DNA of 64,000 nt. Origin: Odobenus rosmarus divergens (Eukaryota > Chordata > Mammalia > Carnivora > Odobenidae). Shown piece by piece: positions 1 to 11,092 of this stretch; the stretch's first letter is position 1, and the number at the start of each line of letters is the position of its first letter. The stretch spans positions 646,349 to 710,348 of the forward strand of contig NW_004451515.1 of assembly GCF_000321225.1 (NCBI RefSeq), written 5' to 3'. A program made the translations under genes and the position numbers. The notes beneath the pieces were generated by a model that was given only the letters and a program-made list of their open reading frames with translations, was not told the DNA's origin and did not search any database.

Positions 1-859
1 ACGTCCTGTCTTTCCAAAAACCAGAAGGCACAAATAACATTAGTAACATGTCAAATGCATCCCAAGCAGCAATGTCTCTTGTCTGTGATGTAGGCTGTCT
101 ACAGAAGGGTCTACAAGATGGTATCACAATTTTCTACCTAAGAATTCTCTGCCATGTCCCTACGGCTTAAGAATAACATCCTGGCCCTCTTTCTGTGACA
201 AGCTTTGGAAAAACTGAACTGAGACTGGGCTGGAAGAAGGTCCATGAGCCACGTCCCAAGTCCAGGTCTGTGAGGAAGTGAGAGAGAGAACAGCCAGTAC
301 CAGCTCTTCTTCCTCCTGCTGCTGCTGCTGGGCTCCTGTTTTCTCAGCCACCTCCATCAGCTCCTCCTTTCGGCGGCAGCTCAGATGAGAATTATGGAAT
401 TGCTATTATTACCCCAGCCCAGTGTCCAGGGCTTGATGGCTGCTACCCTGGCAGCTCCTGCCTATGGGGGAGCCAACTGCAGTGACAATAAAACAAAGTC
501 CTTGGCAGCTGAAGGCCTCTCCTCTGTGTGCTGGGGCTGACGAACGGGATGTGAAGCCAGCCCTGACTCCAGCTCCTTGGGAAGTCTTGGAGCTGGCCCA
601 TTGCCTCCCTGGCATCTGATTCCAAAGGCATTTTTCAGCCCAGCTGGGAAGGCCATGTCAGTCTCAACAAGGCTCATTCTATCAACCTCAAGAAATGAGA
701 GTCTCCAAGCCTGGGCTGTCTGTCCAGGGCCTGTTCTAGAAGAGGAGATTGGTTTGCCCTAATTTGGTTGGCCTTCTCAAGCAACCAAACAAACAAATAG
801 CACTTAGAGAGCACCACTGCCTACAAGGGCATTACTCAAGATTCATGCATCTAACACAT
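1..859. other. single-copy-like stretch, no gene recognised
   Basis: No repeat or exon was recognised here. The only local feature is a short (CTG)5 run at 316-330. It makes a glutamine run followed by glutamates in a 65-codon minus-strand frame, which I do not consider a gene. Confidence 0.5.
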
Positions 860-1172
860 CTTTCTGTAGCACCTACTTTGTGTCAGGCACTGTGTTAGGT
901 GCTGAGGATATATCCATGGACGGGGCGGGCAGGGGGAGGGGGTGGGAAGCCCTGTTCTTCTAGAAGCCATATTCTATTGTCAGGAGAATGATGAGAAAAA
1001 AGAATAAATAAGTAATTTAGTGAATTAGAAAGTAATAGATGCTATGGGGGGATTTGAGCAGTCAGAGAGATTGGGTGTGGAGGAAGCAAGAGTGAGGTTT
1101 CAATGGGTGGTCAGGGAAGGCCTCACTAAGAACGTGACATCTGAACAAGACTTGAAGGAGATAAAGGGTCAA
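860..1172 (-). repeat. L2 LINE 3' region
   Basis: The plus strand reads as reverse-complement L2: a 'caggcactgtgttaggtgct' segment near 886, then 'gtggtcagggaaggcctcac' near 1107. On the minus strand the second segment corresponds to the end of the L2 reverse transcriptase. The copy is heavily mutated and has no open frame across it. Ends are approximate. Confidence 0.75.
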
Positions 1173-1633
1173 AACCTAAACCCCACACTGATCGCCTTCC
1201 AGGAGTTTGCCAGGCCTGTTTACAGACGGCCGTGACAGCAGATGTCTCATGAAGTGCCAGACTGGAGGGTGGTGGGGATTCAGAAGAGGAAGCCAGTACA
1301 GCCCACTGTGGCCCAGCAGGAGAGCACGCCATCTTGGAACTGTTCCCAGAGAGCGCTTTATTACCTGAAACTTGGGCAAGACACTGAAGGCAGGTCAGGT
1401 TTCAGCTGAGGTGTGACCAGAAATATGAGGAAATGGTGTGACTGGGGCTCAGGGGAGCAGTGTAGGGACCATGCAGGGAATAAGGCAGAGCCAAAGGCCC
1501 ATTCCGAGGTGGGGGCAGTCCAGGGAATAGAAATACCTGTGGAGTTCTCACAGGCTGAGCTAATGGGAAATCCCCCTTCTTCCGACTTGGATACTTCCAG
1601 ATCTGAGTGTTCTCCTAAGACCAAGCCCACTAG
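1173..1633. other. no recognised feature
   Basis: Moderately GC-rich sequence with two overlapping frames of 111-117 codons on opposite strands. Neither has splice context or a recognisable protein, so I see nothing functional. Confidence 0.45.
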
Positions 1634-1790
1634 ACCAGAGGGGCTCAAACCTGGGCCAGTCAGTGTCACTTGGTTTTTAATAATACAGCTTCCTGGGTCC
1701 TGTTTGGGACACATAAATCAGAGTCTGTGTTTTTTAAAAGCTCTCTAGATGGTTCCACAGATCCATCAGGTTTGGGGTCCACTGTTCTGG
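1634..1790 (+). mobile_element. MER5-like hAT-Charlie fragment
   Basis: The order of motifs fits the non-autonomous hAT family MER5: 'ggggctcaaacctg' near the start, a 'gtcacttgg' block, 'aatcagagtctgtg' in the middle and 'ggggtccactgttctgg' at the end. The copy is strongly diverged and non-coding. Confidence 0.55.
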
Positions 1791-1884
1791 CCTTACATTG
1801 TCACATTTTTACTACCTGAATCATTTTAGAGGCAGCTCCTGTGGTAGGAAATTCATATTAGGGGCTCTGTTAAATGTCAGTCCA

Positions 1885-2000
1885 TGATGAGCCTATGAGC
1901 CCCTTGAGGACAGGAACTATATCTTACTTTTCCATATGAAAACTTGGGCATTTTCTGTATGAAACATAACAGGCATTGATAAATATGTTCTGAACTGAAC
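1885..2000 (+). repeat. L2 LINE 3' end
   Basis: The segment 'ccccttgaggacaggaacta' followed by 'aacaggcattgataaatatg' matches the usual L2 3'-terminal pattern (gaggacaggaact, then ggcattcaataaat). Confidence 0.65.
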
Positions 2001-2004
2001 CAAA

Positions 2005-2125
2005 CCAGGGACTAGCCATCCAGCTGTGGTCATGATACTTAGCATCCCTAAGCCTCAGTCTGCCTCTATAAAATGGGTATAATAATTGCTGCCCTTCTTG
2101 TCTCACAAGATTTGAGAGAGGCCCA
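2005..2125 (+). repeat. MIR SINE fragment
   Basis: 'taagcctcagtctgcctcta' followed by 'taaaatgggtataataattg' is the conserved MIR core and 3' part. This is an ancient tRNA-derived SINE and is not transcribed as a tRNA. Confidence 0.75.
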
Positions 2126-2309
2126 AAGTGAGGTCACTCAGATACTTGCAGGAACAGTTGAATAGGGTTTTTTTAGGAATTCCCAATGGAGAGGAAGCTA
2201 GACACAAATGATCCAAAACAGATCATCTTACAGATCTTTAACCTTGGAATCCATCCTGTGAGTAAGCCTACCTTCCTGAATTTTTTCTTTTGCTTTAACT
2301 AAAAAATCA

Positions 2310-2680
2310 CTCATTCATACTGAACAAAGAGTTAAGTATCTACTATGTGCTATATACCATATTTGGCAATAAGAACCCAAAAATGAATAAGACACAGTCC
2401 TGTCCCAGAGCACAGACATGAACATGGACTACAATAGCTGGTATAAGCAAGTTGTGGGGAGGGATTATGGCCAAAGGTGTTACTTCTAGGGCTGAAATAA
2501 TGAGCAGAAAAAAAATCTCCAGAAGTTCAAGGCAAAAAGTGCACAGTGGCCAAAGGCAATGACACAGAAAACAGAGAAAAACAGATTATCTCTTTCAGGA
2601 CCAGCAAGTCGGGTGACATGATCAGAGTGAGGGGTGGGTACAGAAGAAGCAGGAAAGGGGCTAGGAGTAGTAAGCAACCT
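2310..2680 (-). repeat. L2 LINE fragments
   Basis: 'tatctactatgtgctatata' near 2338 is a reverse-complement L2 3' end. The stretch to 2680, with 'gggtgacatgatcagagtga', resembles further upstream L2 in the same orientation. The second half is less certain. Confidence 0.5.
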
Positions 2681-2826
2681 TGAACATGGCAGCCAAAGAT
2701 CCCTGCCTCCTGGCATTCCTGCCTTTGTATAAATCCCTCCCTTTAAGTGTGGACTGGACCTAGCAACCCACTTCTAACAAGGAGAGTACGGCAAAGTGAT
2801 GAGATGTCACTTCCAAAATCAGTTAC

Positions 2827-2842
2827 AAGAAAGACTACAGCT
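2827..2842 (+). repeat. target-site duplication, left copy
   Basis: A 16-bp sequence beginning aagaaagacta is repeated exactly at 3202-3217. The pair delimits the SINE insertion and shows that the intervening microsatellite belongs to the inserted unit. Confidence 0.9.
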
Positions 2843-2985
2843 GGGATGCCTGGGTGGCTCAGTCAGTTAAGTATCTGCCTTCGGCTCAGGTCATGATCCC
2901 AGTGTCATGAGATCAAGTCCCACACTGGGCTCCCTGCTCAGCGGGGAGCCTGATTCTCCCTCTGCCTGCCACTCCCCTGCTTGTG

Positions 2986-3016
<31 letters not shown>

Positions 3017-3113
3017 CAATAAATAAATAAAATCTGGAAAGGAAGGAAGGAAGGAAGGGAGGGAGGGAGGGAGGGAGGGAGGGAGGGAGGGAGGAAGGAA
3101 GGAAGAGAGAGAG

Positions 3114-3200
<87 letters not shown>

Positions 3201-3201
3201 A
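2843..3201 (+). mobile_element. Can-SINE with greatly expanded tail
   Basis: The tRNA-like head contains 'gcctgggtggctcagtcagt', followed by the body 'ggctccctgctcagcgggga', a (CT)n stretch at about 2989-3013 and an AATAAA-rich tail. Perfect 16-bp target-site duplications flank it. The tail has evolved into (GGAA)n, (GGGA)n and (GAAA)n arrays. It was mobilised in trans by L1 enzymes and is non-coding. Confidence 0.97.
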
Positions 3202-3209
3202 AAGAAAGA
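3036..3209 (+). repeat. 174-nt homopurine microsatellite
   Basis: Every base on the plus strand from 3036 to 3209 is A or G: (GGAA)n, then (GGGA)n, then (GA)n, then about 20 units of (GAAA)n. It grew from the SINE tail. Such mirror-symmetric tracts can form triplex (H-DNA) and are usually length-variable. Confidence 0.97.
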
Positions 3210-3764
3210 CTACAGCTTCCTTCTTGGATTCCCTCTCTTGCTCTCTCACTGGCTCTCTCTGAGGAAGCCAGTGCCATGTTGGGAGCTGCCCTGGGGAGAG
3301 ATCCATATGTCAAGAAATTGATGTCTCTGGCCAACAGCCAGCAAGGAGCTGACACACTCAATCCAGCTGCCTATGAGGAACAGAATCCTGCCAACAGGCA
3401 CATACATGAGTGAGCTCAGAAGTGTGTCCTCCTCCAGCTGAACCTTCAGATGAGACCACAGCCTGGCTGCTATCTTGACTGGCTTGTTGTGACCCTAAGG
3501 AGGACCCAGTTAAGATGCACCCAGATTCCTGTGAGACAATAAATGTTGTTTGAAGCTGCCAGGCAACTTGTTACACAGTAACAGATCCAGGTGGCCCTCA
3601 GAGTTTTCAGGCATGAAAGTGAAATAATTAAACCTGATCAACAATTGTGTTGATTGGCAGTGAGGGGCCTCTGTAGGAAGCCCTGTGAGGAGTGATGGGA
3701 GTTTGAATGAGGCAGCAGGAGAGGGAACAGAAAGGAATGAACAAGAGATCCTGCAAGGTACAGT

Positions 3765-4215
3765 GGGTGGGACGTGGCTTCCAAGAGGCCAGACTGCCCA
3801 TTCATCTGGTTACTCAGACCAACAGCCTTGAAGTTGTCATTGATTGCTCCTTTACTCACACCCACACTCAGTCCACCAGTAAATTCCATCTTCACCTTTC
3901 CCTCCCTCCCAGATCATGCCACTTCCCTGCTCAAAACCCACCAATGACTTCCAACTGCCCTTACAACTAAATCCCAAGTCCTCCCTATGGTCTGCAAGAT
4001 CCGATGCACCCTGGCCTCTGGCCATTCTCTGAGCTGTCTCCCTGCCTGCCCTGCTCACGTAACCCAGCCAAACTCCCTTGCTAGCCCCTCTGTCTGGAAT
4101 TCTCTTCCTGCAGAGGCTGTTTGCTCCACTTGACCCTTTAGTCTTTTCAGAAAAGGATTCTGATTCAGAAAAGGATGAGGAAGCATTTAAGCTGAGGTCC
4201 TGAAGAAAACCCACG
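3765..4215 (+). repeat. L2 LINE, 3' part of ORF2
   Basis: 'ccaccaatgacttccaactg' and 'aaatcccaagtcctccctat' match the L2 reverse-transcriptase C-terminal region in sense orientation. The upstream 'gttgtcattgattgctcctt' fits as well. No intact frame remains. Confidence 0.7.
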
Positions 4216-4479
4216 GAACTCGCTGTCTTGGATGGCTTAGGGAAACTGGCCTCATTTGTTCAGACTCACATCACCTGCAGCATGATCAGTAGTATTAGGT
4301 GGGGTGATTCCCAGATGATGCCAGGAATGTGGGGCCTGGGACCCAATGACCAGAGAGAATGGGGGACATTCTTCTTCGGGGTTATTGCACATGACAGCCC
4401 CTCCCACCTGTCACGGCCACTGTACCTGTCCCCTCCACCAGTGGGCTTGATCCCCCAGCGAGGCTACAGATGCTGTTTT
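4216..4479. other. no recognised feature
   Basis: Part of a 130-codon plus-strand frame (4228-4620) that runs into a MIR. There is no known protein similarity and no exon signals. Confidence 0.45.
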
Positions 4480-4600
4480 CACCACTGCCTGTGCAGTCCA
4501 GTGACAGAGGCACAGGGAGGTGGAGAGATTTGTCCCAGGCTTTCTTGTTCCCAGTCCAAATGCACCTCATCATCCTTGGGTCTTCAAAACAATGAGCACT
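4480..4600 (-). repeat. MIR-like fragment
   Basis: 'gacagaggcacagggaggtg' followed by 'gagagatttgtcccaggctt' reads as a reverse-complement MIR core (gaggcacagagaggt, then acttgcccaaggt). Confidence 0.5.
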
Positions 4601-5375
4601 GGACAAGAAAAACTAAATAAATCCTAATAAGAAAATAAGTGACATGTAAAAAGTCCTTTGTCTATTGTGTAACTATTTGAGCTTAATGTGGTGTGGGTGT
4701 GAAGCAGTCAGTCATTAAGTTGACCATAACTGGCTACCTACCAGCCATGCGGTCAGGCGCCATACTAAGCAGCAGCTGCTCGCTCTTTGTGCCCCGTACG
4801 TGCCAGGACGAGGCATGGGGCTCAGTCTGCAGGGCCAGGTGTAGTGGGCCGGGGGAAGGAGGGCTGGGGAGAGCCACAGCCCCCAGGGGGCTCTCTGTCA
4901 TCTGCCTGATGAAGGGTCTTCACAGCCCTTGGCCAAGTGGCTGTCCCCCTTCCACTCACTCGGGGCTCCCGGGAGGCCTCCCAGTGGCCCTGGCAGCAAG
5001 CCCACCACAAGCATGGTGATGGTCTCTTGGCAGTGAGCAGGGCCATGATGGTGTGAACTGGCTCCAGGGGGTGACCGGTGAGTCAACAGTGCACTCCTCC
5101 CCCCAGCCCACTATCTCATCATCCCCCTTATAGACCACCCACAATGTCCTAGAAATGCCAGCTCTCCTATTTTCACTTTTTCCTTAAAGACAGAAGAAAA
5201 AAAGACAAGGAGTCGAAAAAGAAAGGGGCCAGGTAGTGAGCAGGGAAGTGCCTTTGAGAGGAGTCAGACAAGGTGGGAGCAGAGAGTTTCAAGGACAGGG
5301 GACCTTCAGTTTGTGAGGGCAATGGGCCCCGCTCCAGTGGTGGCAGGAGTCCCTGGGACCCTGGGCAGACCCGGA
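4601..5375. other. single-copy-like, no feature recognised
   Basis: GC content rises through 4740-5100 with several short overlapping frames but no CpG island or exon structure. A decayed L1- or L2-like origin cannot be excluded. Confidence 0.4.
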
Positions 5376-5379
5376 AGGG

Positions 5380-5475
5380 GCTCTAAACACCGTCTCACTC
5401 AACCTTGGTTTCAAGTCAACTGATGTTCAAAGAGGTTAGATGCATTGCCCGAGTTCGTAATTAAGCCAGATTTTT
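5380..5475 (-). repeat. MIR fragment
   Basis: 'gttcaaagaggttagatgca' followed by 'ttgcccgagttcgtaattaa' fits the reverse-complement MIR core. Confidence 0.5.
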
Positions 5476-5599
5476 TCTGGCCTTAGAGAATGGAAGAGAA
5501 TGTTGGAAAAATAGTTACCTTGGACAGAAAGACTGCATTTTAAGGCGCTCAACCATATAATGACACCTAATCATTTACCTACAATGCGTCTCTGCCTGG

Positions 5600-5690
5600 T
5601 TTCCTCTAAGCTAGCCTAAGCTCCTCAAGGGCCGGGTGTTTCTGAAAGTCTCTTGTGTCATGGACACCCAGGAAGTTCTGGCTCAAATTG
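5600..5690 (+). repeat. L2 3' end
   Basis: 'aagctcctcaagggccgggt' followed by 'cttgtgtcatggacaccc' resembles the sense L2 3' end. Confidence 0.5.
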
Positions 5691-6510
5691 ACACACAGGA
5701 AAAAACAACAGCAGGTGAGACCGAAGTAATGAACAGAATAAATGATGAGCAAAGAGATAACCTCTAAGTTGCCCACAGCTCACTCCTGCTGAGAAGTTGA
5801 AGCCAAAATTCAAAGGCAGCGCGGTCCAGTGGACAAGTACAGCATCATAAATAATTATAGGCACATTATTGATGATAGCAAGAATGTACGGTGCATGGCA
5901 CTCTATTTTGTCACAGAGCCTTGTCACCGTGGTCAAGGACTGCTGGCTGGGGCAGGTCAAGGCCACACTTACAGTACCCAATCCTGAAAACCTCACAGTG
6001 AGAGGAGTTGCGAAGAGAGGAGTGTTCTTTCTTACCTCAAACCCGGGCAGTGCCCGATAAATTCAATTTCCACACCTGCCTGGAATGAAAAATGGCATAT
6101 TTCAGTGCCTGCCTCGTGTTTATCAGACTCTCCAGGGGTCCTGAGAAGTTTGGGGAAAAAGCATGCTCTAAAACTATCATTGATTTTTCTAAAGTCACTA
6201 TTTCATTTATCTTGAAATTTCAAAAAGCATCAAGAGAGGGCACGAAATTTTTTTAATGCTCATCACAAGGCGGTCCAGGTTTGAAAGACTGAGAAATCCC
6301 AAATGTGTCTGCTTCTGCCAGGGGCACCCTCCCCACTCCCATGTGTCCTCACAAAGAACACAGAAGGGGGTGAGTCAGGCTCTCCCGGGTCCTCACCATT
6401 TTCCTTCTGACGGAGACAAATAGCCCTCCAGCTGTGTTCGGGAATCACTTTCATCCTCCCCAGTTTATCTGATTGGGCAGGGGTAACATCTCTGTGAGCC
6501 GGGCAGGAGC
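5691..6510. other. no recognised feature
   Basis: Mixed-composition single-copy-like sequence. I found no confident repeat, exon or structured element. Confidence 0.4.
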
Positions 6511-6514
6511 CTAA

Positions 6515-6745
6515 CTCAATGCAACAAATACTCATTGAAGCCTGCAGTGAGCGAGGCCCAGTGCTCAACAGTCGAGGACACTGGCCCTTCAGGCTTCAAC
6601 GACCCCTAACCGAGGGCCTGGAAGTGGAGCTAGAGAGGCCCAGAGAGGAAAAGGAGTTGCTCTCTGTCACCCAGTCAATGTTAGAGTCAGGACTCGAACC
6701 TAGGCCCCCCAAATCTTCACAATCCAGTGTTCCATCACCACAGCA
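6515..6745 (-). repeat. L2 and MIR fragments
   Basis: 6515-6600 contains 'caacaaatactcattgaagc', like a reverse L2 3' end. 6625-6745 contains 'gaggcccagagaggaaaagg' and 'caggactcgaacctaggccc', a reverse-complement MIR. Confidence 0.6.
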
Positions 6746-8070
6746 CATAGCCCCTTCGGTTGTCCCCTGCCCTAGAGAAGGAGAGACAAGGGAGGGTACT
6801 GACACAGATCGGGCACATGGGTCTGCCCACAGCGTGCTAGGCCACTTAGTGGGGACGGTTTATAACCATGGTCTTCAGCACTTCTTTACTTGGCGCAGCA
6901 CTTTCCTGTCTGTGTCATTTCACACCCACCGTCCAAGCACTGTGAGTCTCCGAGGCCCTCAGTGTCTGGCTCGTTGATCTGTAAATGGCCATAAGCACAC
7001 GAGCTGCCCAGGGGTGCGGTGAGGATCGGGGACAGTGGGGTCGTACCACGCCCACCTCCCCCGTATACATTGCAGGATGGCTCCCTGCCCTTATTTTGCA
7101 TCCAAATCACAGAGATGTGATGAACCACTGCTGGCCTGTGACGTCCACTCCCAACTGATGGCCCTTCCCCAGTCCTGCCATGGAACCAGCCTGCAATGTT
7201 TTTTTGAGAGTGAATTGGAATGACCCCCCCCTCACTGGGCTGGGAATGACATTCAGCCTATTCTGAGCTCTGCTTAAAGTATAAGCCGTCCTCCATGGCA
7301 ATTGTGGGTCAGAACTTAAAGGGACATTCACAGTAATCCCCTGGTTACAAACGAGGTAGCTGAAGCAAACACCACCTACAACAACGGGGACCGAGAGACA
7401 ACCCAGGGCGGTGAAAGACTGCAGTTCACACCCAGATCTACTTTTCCCCAAATCCACTGCGTCCAAATTCAGATTTTATCCATGAGGTTTGCTTAACCAT
7501 GAGGTCTGTCTCAGGCACTAGGCGATTGCCTTTAGGGTTGGGAGTTCCTACGGGGTCACGAGAATCATCTCATGATTGAGTCTCTGATGGACACGGCCAT
7601 TTAGGATCTGACGCCAAGCTGACCGCTCTCAGGCCATTTCTCCCCTGTGCACCAGCGTCTGCCTGTCCTGGACGCTCACACAGGGTGTCCTATTCCAGGC
7701 AATCATGCCACAGCTGCAAGTCTCCGTGGGAAAATTGGTAAACTCTATATGGGAAGTTTCTACACATGGGAAATGTCTAGTCACTAAAATGTCAATCTTT
7801 AACTTTCAAAACTCATTCACCACCCCACTGATATCAGAACATTCCCCAGCCTGTGGGTTTGGAGTTCCTATCCTTTCCTTAACCAACCTTCCTCATGATT
7901 CCTTGCAGGTCCGTTGGGTGGGTCTTCAGCATAGTTCACCGCAAACAGGAAGTTTCCAGACATCAGAAAAGTGTTCTCACTTCACTGTCTTCTCAGAATA
8001 TGCACGAGGGAGATCAGATGGCCAAAGGCCTGCTGGCAGGACAGTGGCAAGAGCTCTGGCCACGGGGTCC
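6746..8070. other. mostly unannotated; possible MIR-like patch
   Basis: A patch at about 7330-7450 ('ggttacaaacgaggtagctg') may be a degraded reverse MIR, but the match is weak. No gene was recognised in the rest. Confidence 0.35.
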
Positions 8071-8074
8071 GGCC

Positions 8075-8175
8075 GTAAGGCTCTAGTCCCAGCCTTGCCA
8101 CCTTGCTGTGTGACCTTGGGTAAGTTACTTCTCCTCTCTGGGCCTCAGGGTCCTAGTTTGTAGAATAACCTGCTT
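8075..8175 (+). repeat. MIR fragment
   Basis: 'gctgtgtgaccttgggtaag' followed by 'ttacttctcctctctgggcc' is a textbook sense MIR core. Confidence 0.85.
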
Positions 8176-8226
8176 CTTGGGGATGAAGTCTAGGGGGCCT
8201 GCCTGCTTGGCGCTCATGATTCCAGG

Positions 8227-8415
8227 GGTCTCTGAGAGCCTGGACTCAGGAACCAGAGAGATCTTGGGCAAGCCACTCAACCCTAAGGAACACGGAAGTG
8301 GTAATAATAAAATGCATACGTGTTTTGGTTTTGTGAGGAGTAAATGAACTGATACATACATGTAAAGGGCTTGGAACAGTGCCTGGTACACCGTAAGCAC
8401 TCACTAAGTACTAGC
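8227..8415 (+). repeat. MIR fragment, 3' part
   Basis: 'gatcttgggcaagccactca', then 'gtaaatgaactgatacatac', 'aagggcttggaacagtgcct' and 'taagcactcactaagtacta' run in sense MIR order. It may be a second copy next to the preceding one. Confidence 0.85.
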
Positions 8416-9355
8416 TCCGACTTCTGTTACCTCCACAAGGGTTGTATCTATCCATCTTTGTGTCCCCGGCCACCACCACTACCCCCCTCCCCATCTCCCC
8501 ACCATGTGGGACCTGGCAGGCTCTGGCCAAACGGAAGATTGAATTAAAATAATGAGTGAAGAAATATCCAAACCGAATGTATGAGAGGGAAGGGGAGGCT
8601 CAAGGGGGTAAGGACAAATATTTCTTCTGTCCTAGCCCTTTGAAGTGTCTGTGTTGCCACGGGGTGGGGGTGGGATGTGAATACCTTCAGCCCCTCCCAG
8701 CCCCCCTCACCCCTCCCCTGCCCCATTTCTGGAGCCGGAGGAAACCCTGCCCCCCCCATTCCTGGTCTGTGATGACCCTGCACAACCCCACCCCCAACTC
8801 ATTCCATCTCAATTGCCCCTCCGTCTTCTTTCATCCCATAGTTCATCTTCCAACTCAAGGGAAACAGTAGTCAAAAAAGAAACAGCCCTCTGCCTCCCCT
8901 CAGCCCCTGGCCAGTAATCTGAGCTGCAGAAGGAAAGGGGCAATTATGGTTTGGGGTTTCTCCTCCTCCTTTTCCAGCTCCTTGACTCACTTTTCATCTT
9001 TCTCCTGCCTTTTGAGAGCTCGGCATTCTAGAGGTGGCTGGAGGTGGGGGGGCGCAGCCAAGCCCCCCATTTCCTTCGGAGCAAGATTGGGGCGAATAGC
9101 AGCCCTTGGGGGGGCCCTGGTGCCCCTCTGCTAATCCACAGCCCGATGACTGCCAAGTGCCTAGCAGGCTCACCCCTCTCCCAGAAGGAAATTTATTAGC
9201 AGAGGCTTCGGGGAGGGCTGGGGTTACTGAGACTTCATTACTCTTACAAAATACACTATGGGACGTTTACTAGTGTCCCGTGAAGTGTGGCCATAAATCA
9301 GGGGCTCTGCAGCGCTTGTCAGAAGAAATGAGGAAAGTGCGTTTGCTCGCACCCA
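8416..9355. other. single-copy-like, no gene recognised
   Basis: C-rich and G-rich patches, such as the C-run around 8751, break the sequence but show no exon. Some segments around 9190-9300 are AT/GC mixed and look free of repeats. Confidence 0.4.
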
Positions 9356-9398
9356 CCGTGGCCTTGCTATTGACCCCAACCCCAAAGCAAGGCCACGG
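9356..9398. other. perfect 13-bp inverted repeat (hairpin)
   Basis: ccgtggccttgct at 9356-9368 is the exact reverse complement of agcaaggccacgg at 9386-9398, separated by 17 nt. This is GC-rich and unlikely by chance at this arm length. Function unknown. Confidence 0.9.
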
Positions 9399-9589
9399 GG
9401 CTTGATAAAGCTGCACCACTAGCGGCCCTTGGGGCACCCTCCCCGCCCCACGGCTGGGCACAGTTTTGTCCCAGCTTGCACGGTCAGAACAAAAATGCCG
9501 TCCAGTTTCAAATCCACACATATCACGCCTTGAATCTCTCCTGGAAATAATATTTCCTCTGCCAATTTTATTCTCCTGGCCCCAGGGAC

Positions 9590-9805
9590 CTACAAAACTT
9601 CTGTGCAGCATGATCCTGTTTCTAATATATATACATGTATATATGTATATATATGAAGGAAATACATTCAAAAGTTAACAACGATTCTCTCCGGGCACAA
9701 CAATTATGGGTGATTTTTATTAACTTCTTCATACTTTCCCAGATTTTCCACACTTTAAAAAAAATAAATATGGATGATGTTTATAATCAGAAAAATGTTA
9801 ACTTT
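9590..9805 (+). repeat. L1 LINE 3' UTR fragment
   Basis: 'caattatgggtgatttttat' followed by 'ttataatcagaaaaatgtta' is the typical end of old L1 3' UTRs. The (TA)-rich stretch at 9623-9656 lies where L1 copies often carry one. Confidence 0.75.
9623..9656. repeat. AT/TA microsatellite
   Basis: Alternating TA broken by single C and G (tatacatgtatatat). It is self-complementary and lies inside the L1 3' UTR fragment. Confidence 0.85.
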
Positions 9806-9844
9806 TTTTAAAAAAAGAAATTCAAGACTCAGTCCCGGGGGAAA

Positions 9845-10215
9845 TACGCCAATGTTCCTGTTATTTATAAAAATGTAAAACTATAAACAACCTCAATATA
9901 TAATAATTATTCCACATTCCAGGACAGAATATCACACAGCCACTTAAAATACTGGCTTTGAAGAGGTGGGGGGAAATGCTTATGATTTAATGCTTAGAGG
10001 GAAAAAAAAAGGGGGGGGGTAAAAAACCCAGGTCATTTTATATGCATATGCTGACTTGTAGTACGTAAAAAATTATACATACCAAAAATGCCTAGAAGAA
10101 ATATTATTATTGTATTAAGTTGTGGGCTTCTGGAATATTTTCTTTTGCTCGTCTCTGTTTTCCAAATCTTGGGTAATGCGGTTATAGTTCTTTTGTAAGT
10201 TTTAAGTGTTTGAAA
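9845..10215 (+). repeat. second L1 3' UTR fragment
   Basis: 'tgttatttataaaaatgtaa' followed by 'cacacagccacttaaaatac' and later 'tctctgttttccaaatcttg' follow the L1 3'-end order again, so this is a separate copy or a duplicated part. It contains an A9G9 block at 10002-10019. Confidence 0.65.
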
Positions 10216-11073
10216 GGAGAAAAAAATGCAAGCCGGGCTGGGGGTTCCAGCTCCCTCCCCTCCCCGCCGTGACCCAGTACCACACACGTGTTCTTGCCCC
10301 ACATTAAAACATGAAGCCTGGGGTGCTGTGGTGGGTTCAGTTCCGTTGGGACAATCTGAAACAATCAGCTCCACCAATGAACTTTTTATGGAGTTTCTGA
10401 CTTTGAAGTGAAGTAATGAGACTTGGCCCCTGACCAGGCCTTGAAATGTTCAAAGTAGCCCCCCCCCAACCCATCAATTAGCTAATCCACGGCATCCGAA
10501 GTAGGTAGGCGGGCAGGCGGGCATCGAGGCCCTGGTTTCTAGAAGAGAACAGGAGAGGTAGGTGCCCCTGTCTGAGGCCCAGCTGGGAGTGTGAGGGACC
10601 CCTCTAGCCTCCGGCCAGACCCAGGGGTTGGGGATCCTTCTGGAGAAACATCCTCCCCCAGCTCAGCAGCCTGAGCGCACAGGTCCCTTCCTTCTTTACA
10701 TTGAGGGGCACTCCAGAAAGAGAGATTGGGTGGAGGGCTCTAAGCTGATCTCTGTGGGGCAGAGGAATGCTTCATCTGGAAATGAGAGGTCTGTTTGAAC
10801 TAAACAGGCTGGTCTCGAGCACCCCCTGGCTGACCAGGATGTCCACTGCTACAAGCCACCACCCCACACCTCAGCACAGGCAAGAAGTACCACTGGTCTC
10901 TCTTCAACAAAAAGTCCCTGGGAATTTTCTAGATGCTGGGTAAAAAGGTACGATCCCTCACTCCCTCTGTCCCTCCATTTATTTATTTTAAAAATAAATC
11001 AACCTTAAAAATAAATCCCAATCAAGGGATCCCTCAATCCCAGGAGAGGGGTGTGTCTTGTGAGGTTTGGCTT
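10216..11073. other. no recognised feature
   Basis: Contains a C-run near 10460 and an A/T-rich patch at 10975-11015. No exon or confident repeat. Confidence 0.4.
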
Positions 11074-11092
11074 GGGTTGGGGGTTGGGGGGG
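11074..11092 (+). other. G-quadruplex candidate
   Basis: GGG-TT-GGGGG-TT-GGGGGGG; the last run can supply two tracts. It fits the standard four-tract pattern. A second candidate lies 180 bp downstream. Confidence 0.6.

Larger units (their letters stand above)
2685..3600 (+). mobile_element. ERVL/MaLR-like solo LTR, split by a SINE
   Basis: The two parts, 2685-2842 and 3202-3600, join into an LTR-like sequence. Landmarks are 'gatgtcacttccaaaatcag', 'ggaagccagtgccatgttgg', 'ccttcagatgagacca' and the 3' part 'gtgagacaataaatgttgtt'. A second copy with the same landmarks lies at 54250-54790 and an inverted one at 62752-63308. I assign it to the ERVL/MaLR-like class from memory; the subfamily is unresolved. 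There is no internal viral coding region. Confidence 0.6.

Noticed and set aside
160..357. 65-codon frame with QQQQQEEEE
   Set aside because: Created by a (CTG)5 run. No conserved domain, and unsupported as an exon.
2891..3361. 156-codon minus-strand frame rich in Ser, Phe and Pro
   Set aside because: It is the translation of the SINE and its GAAA/GGGA array, not a gene.
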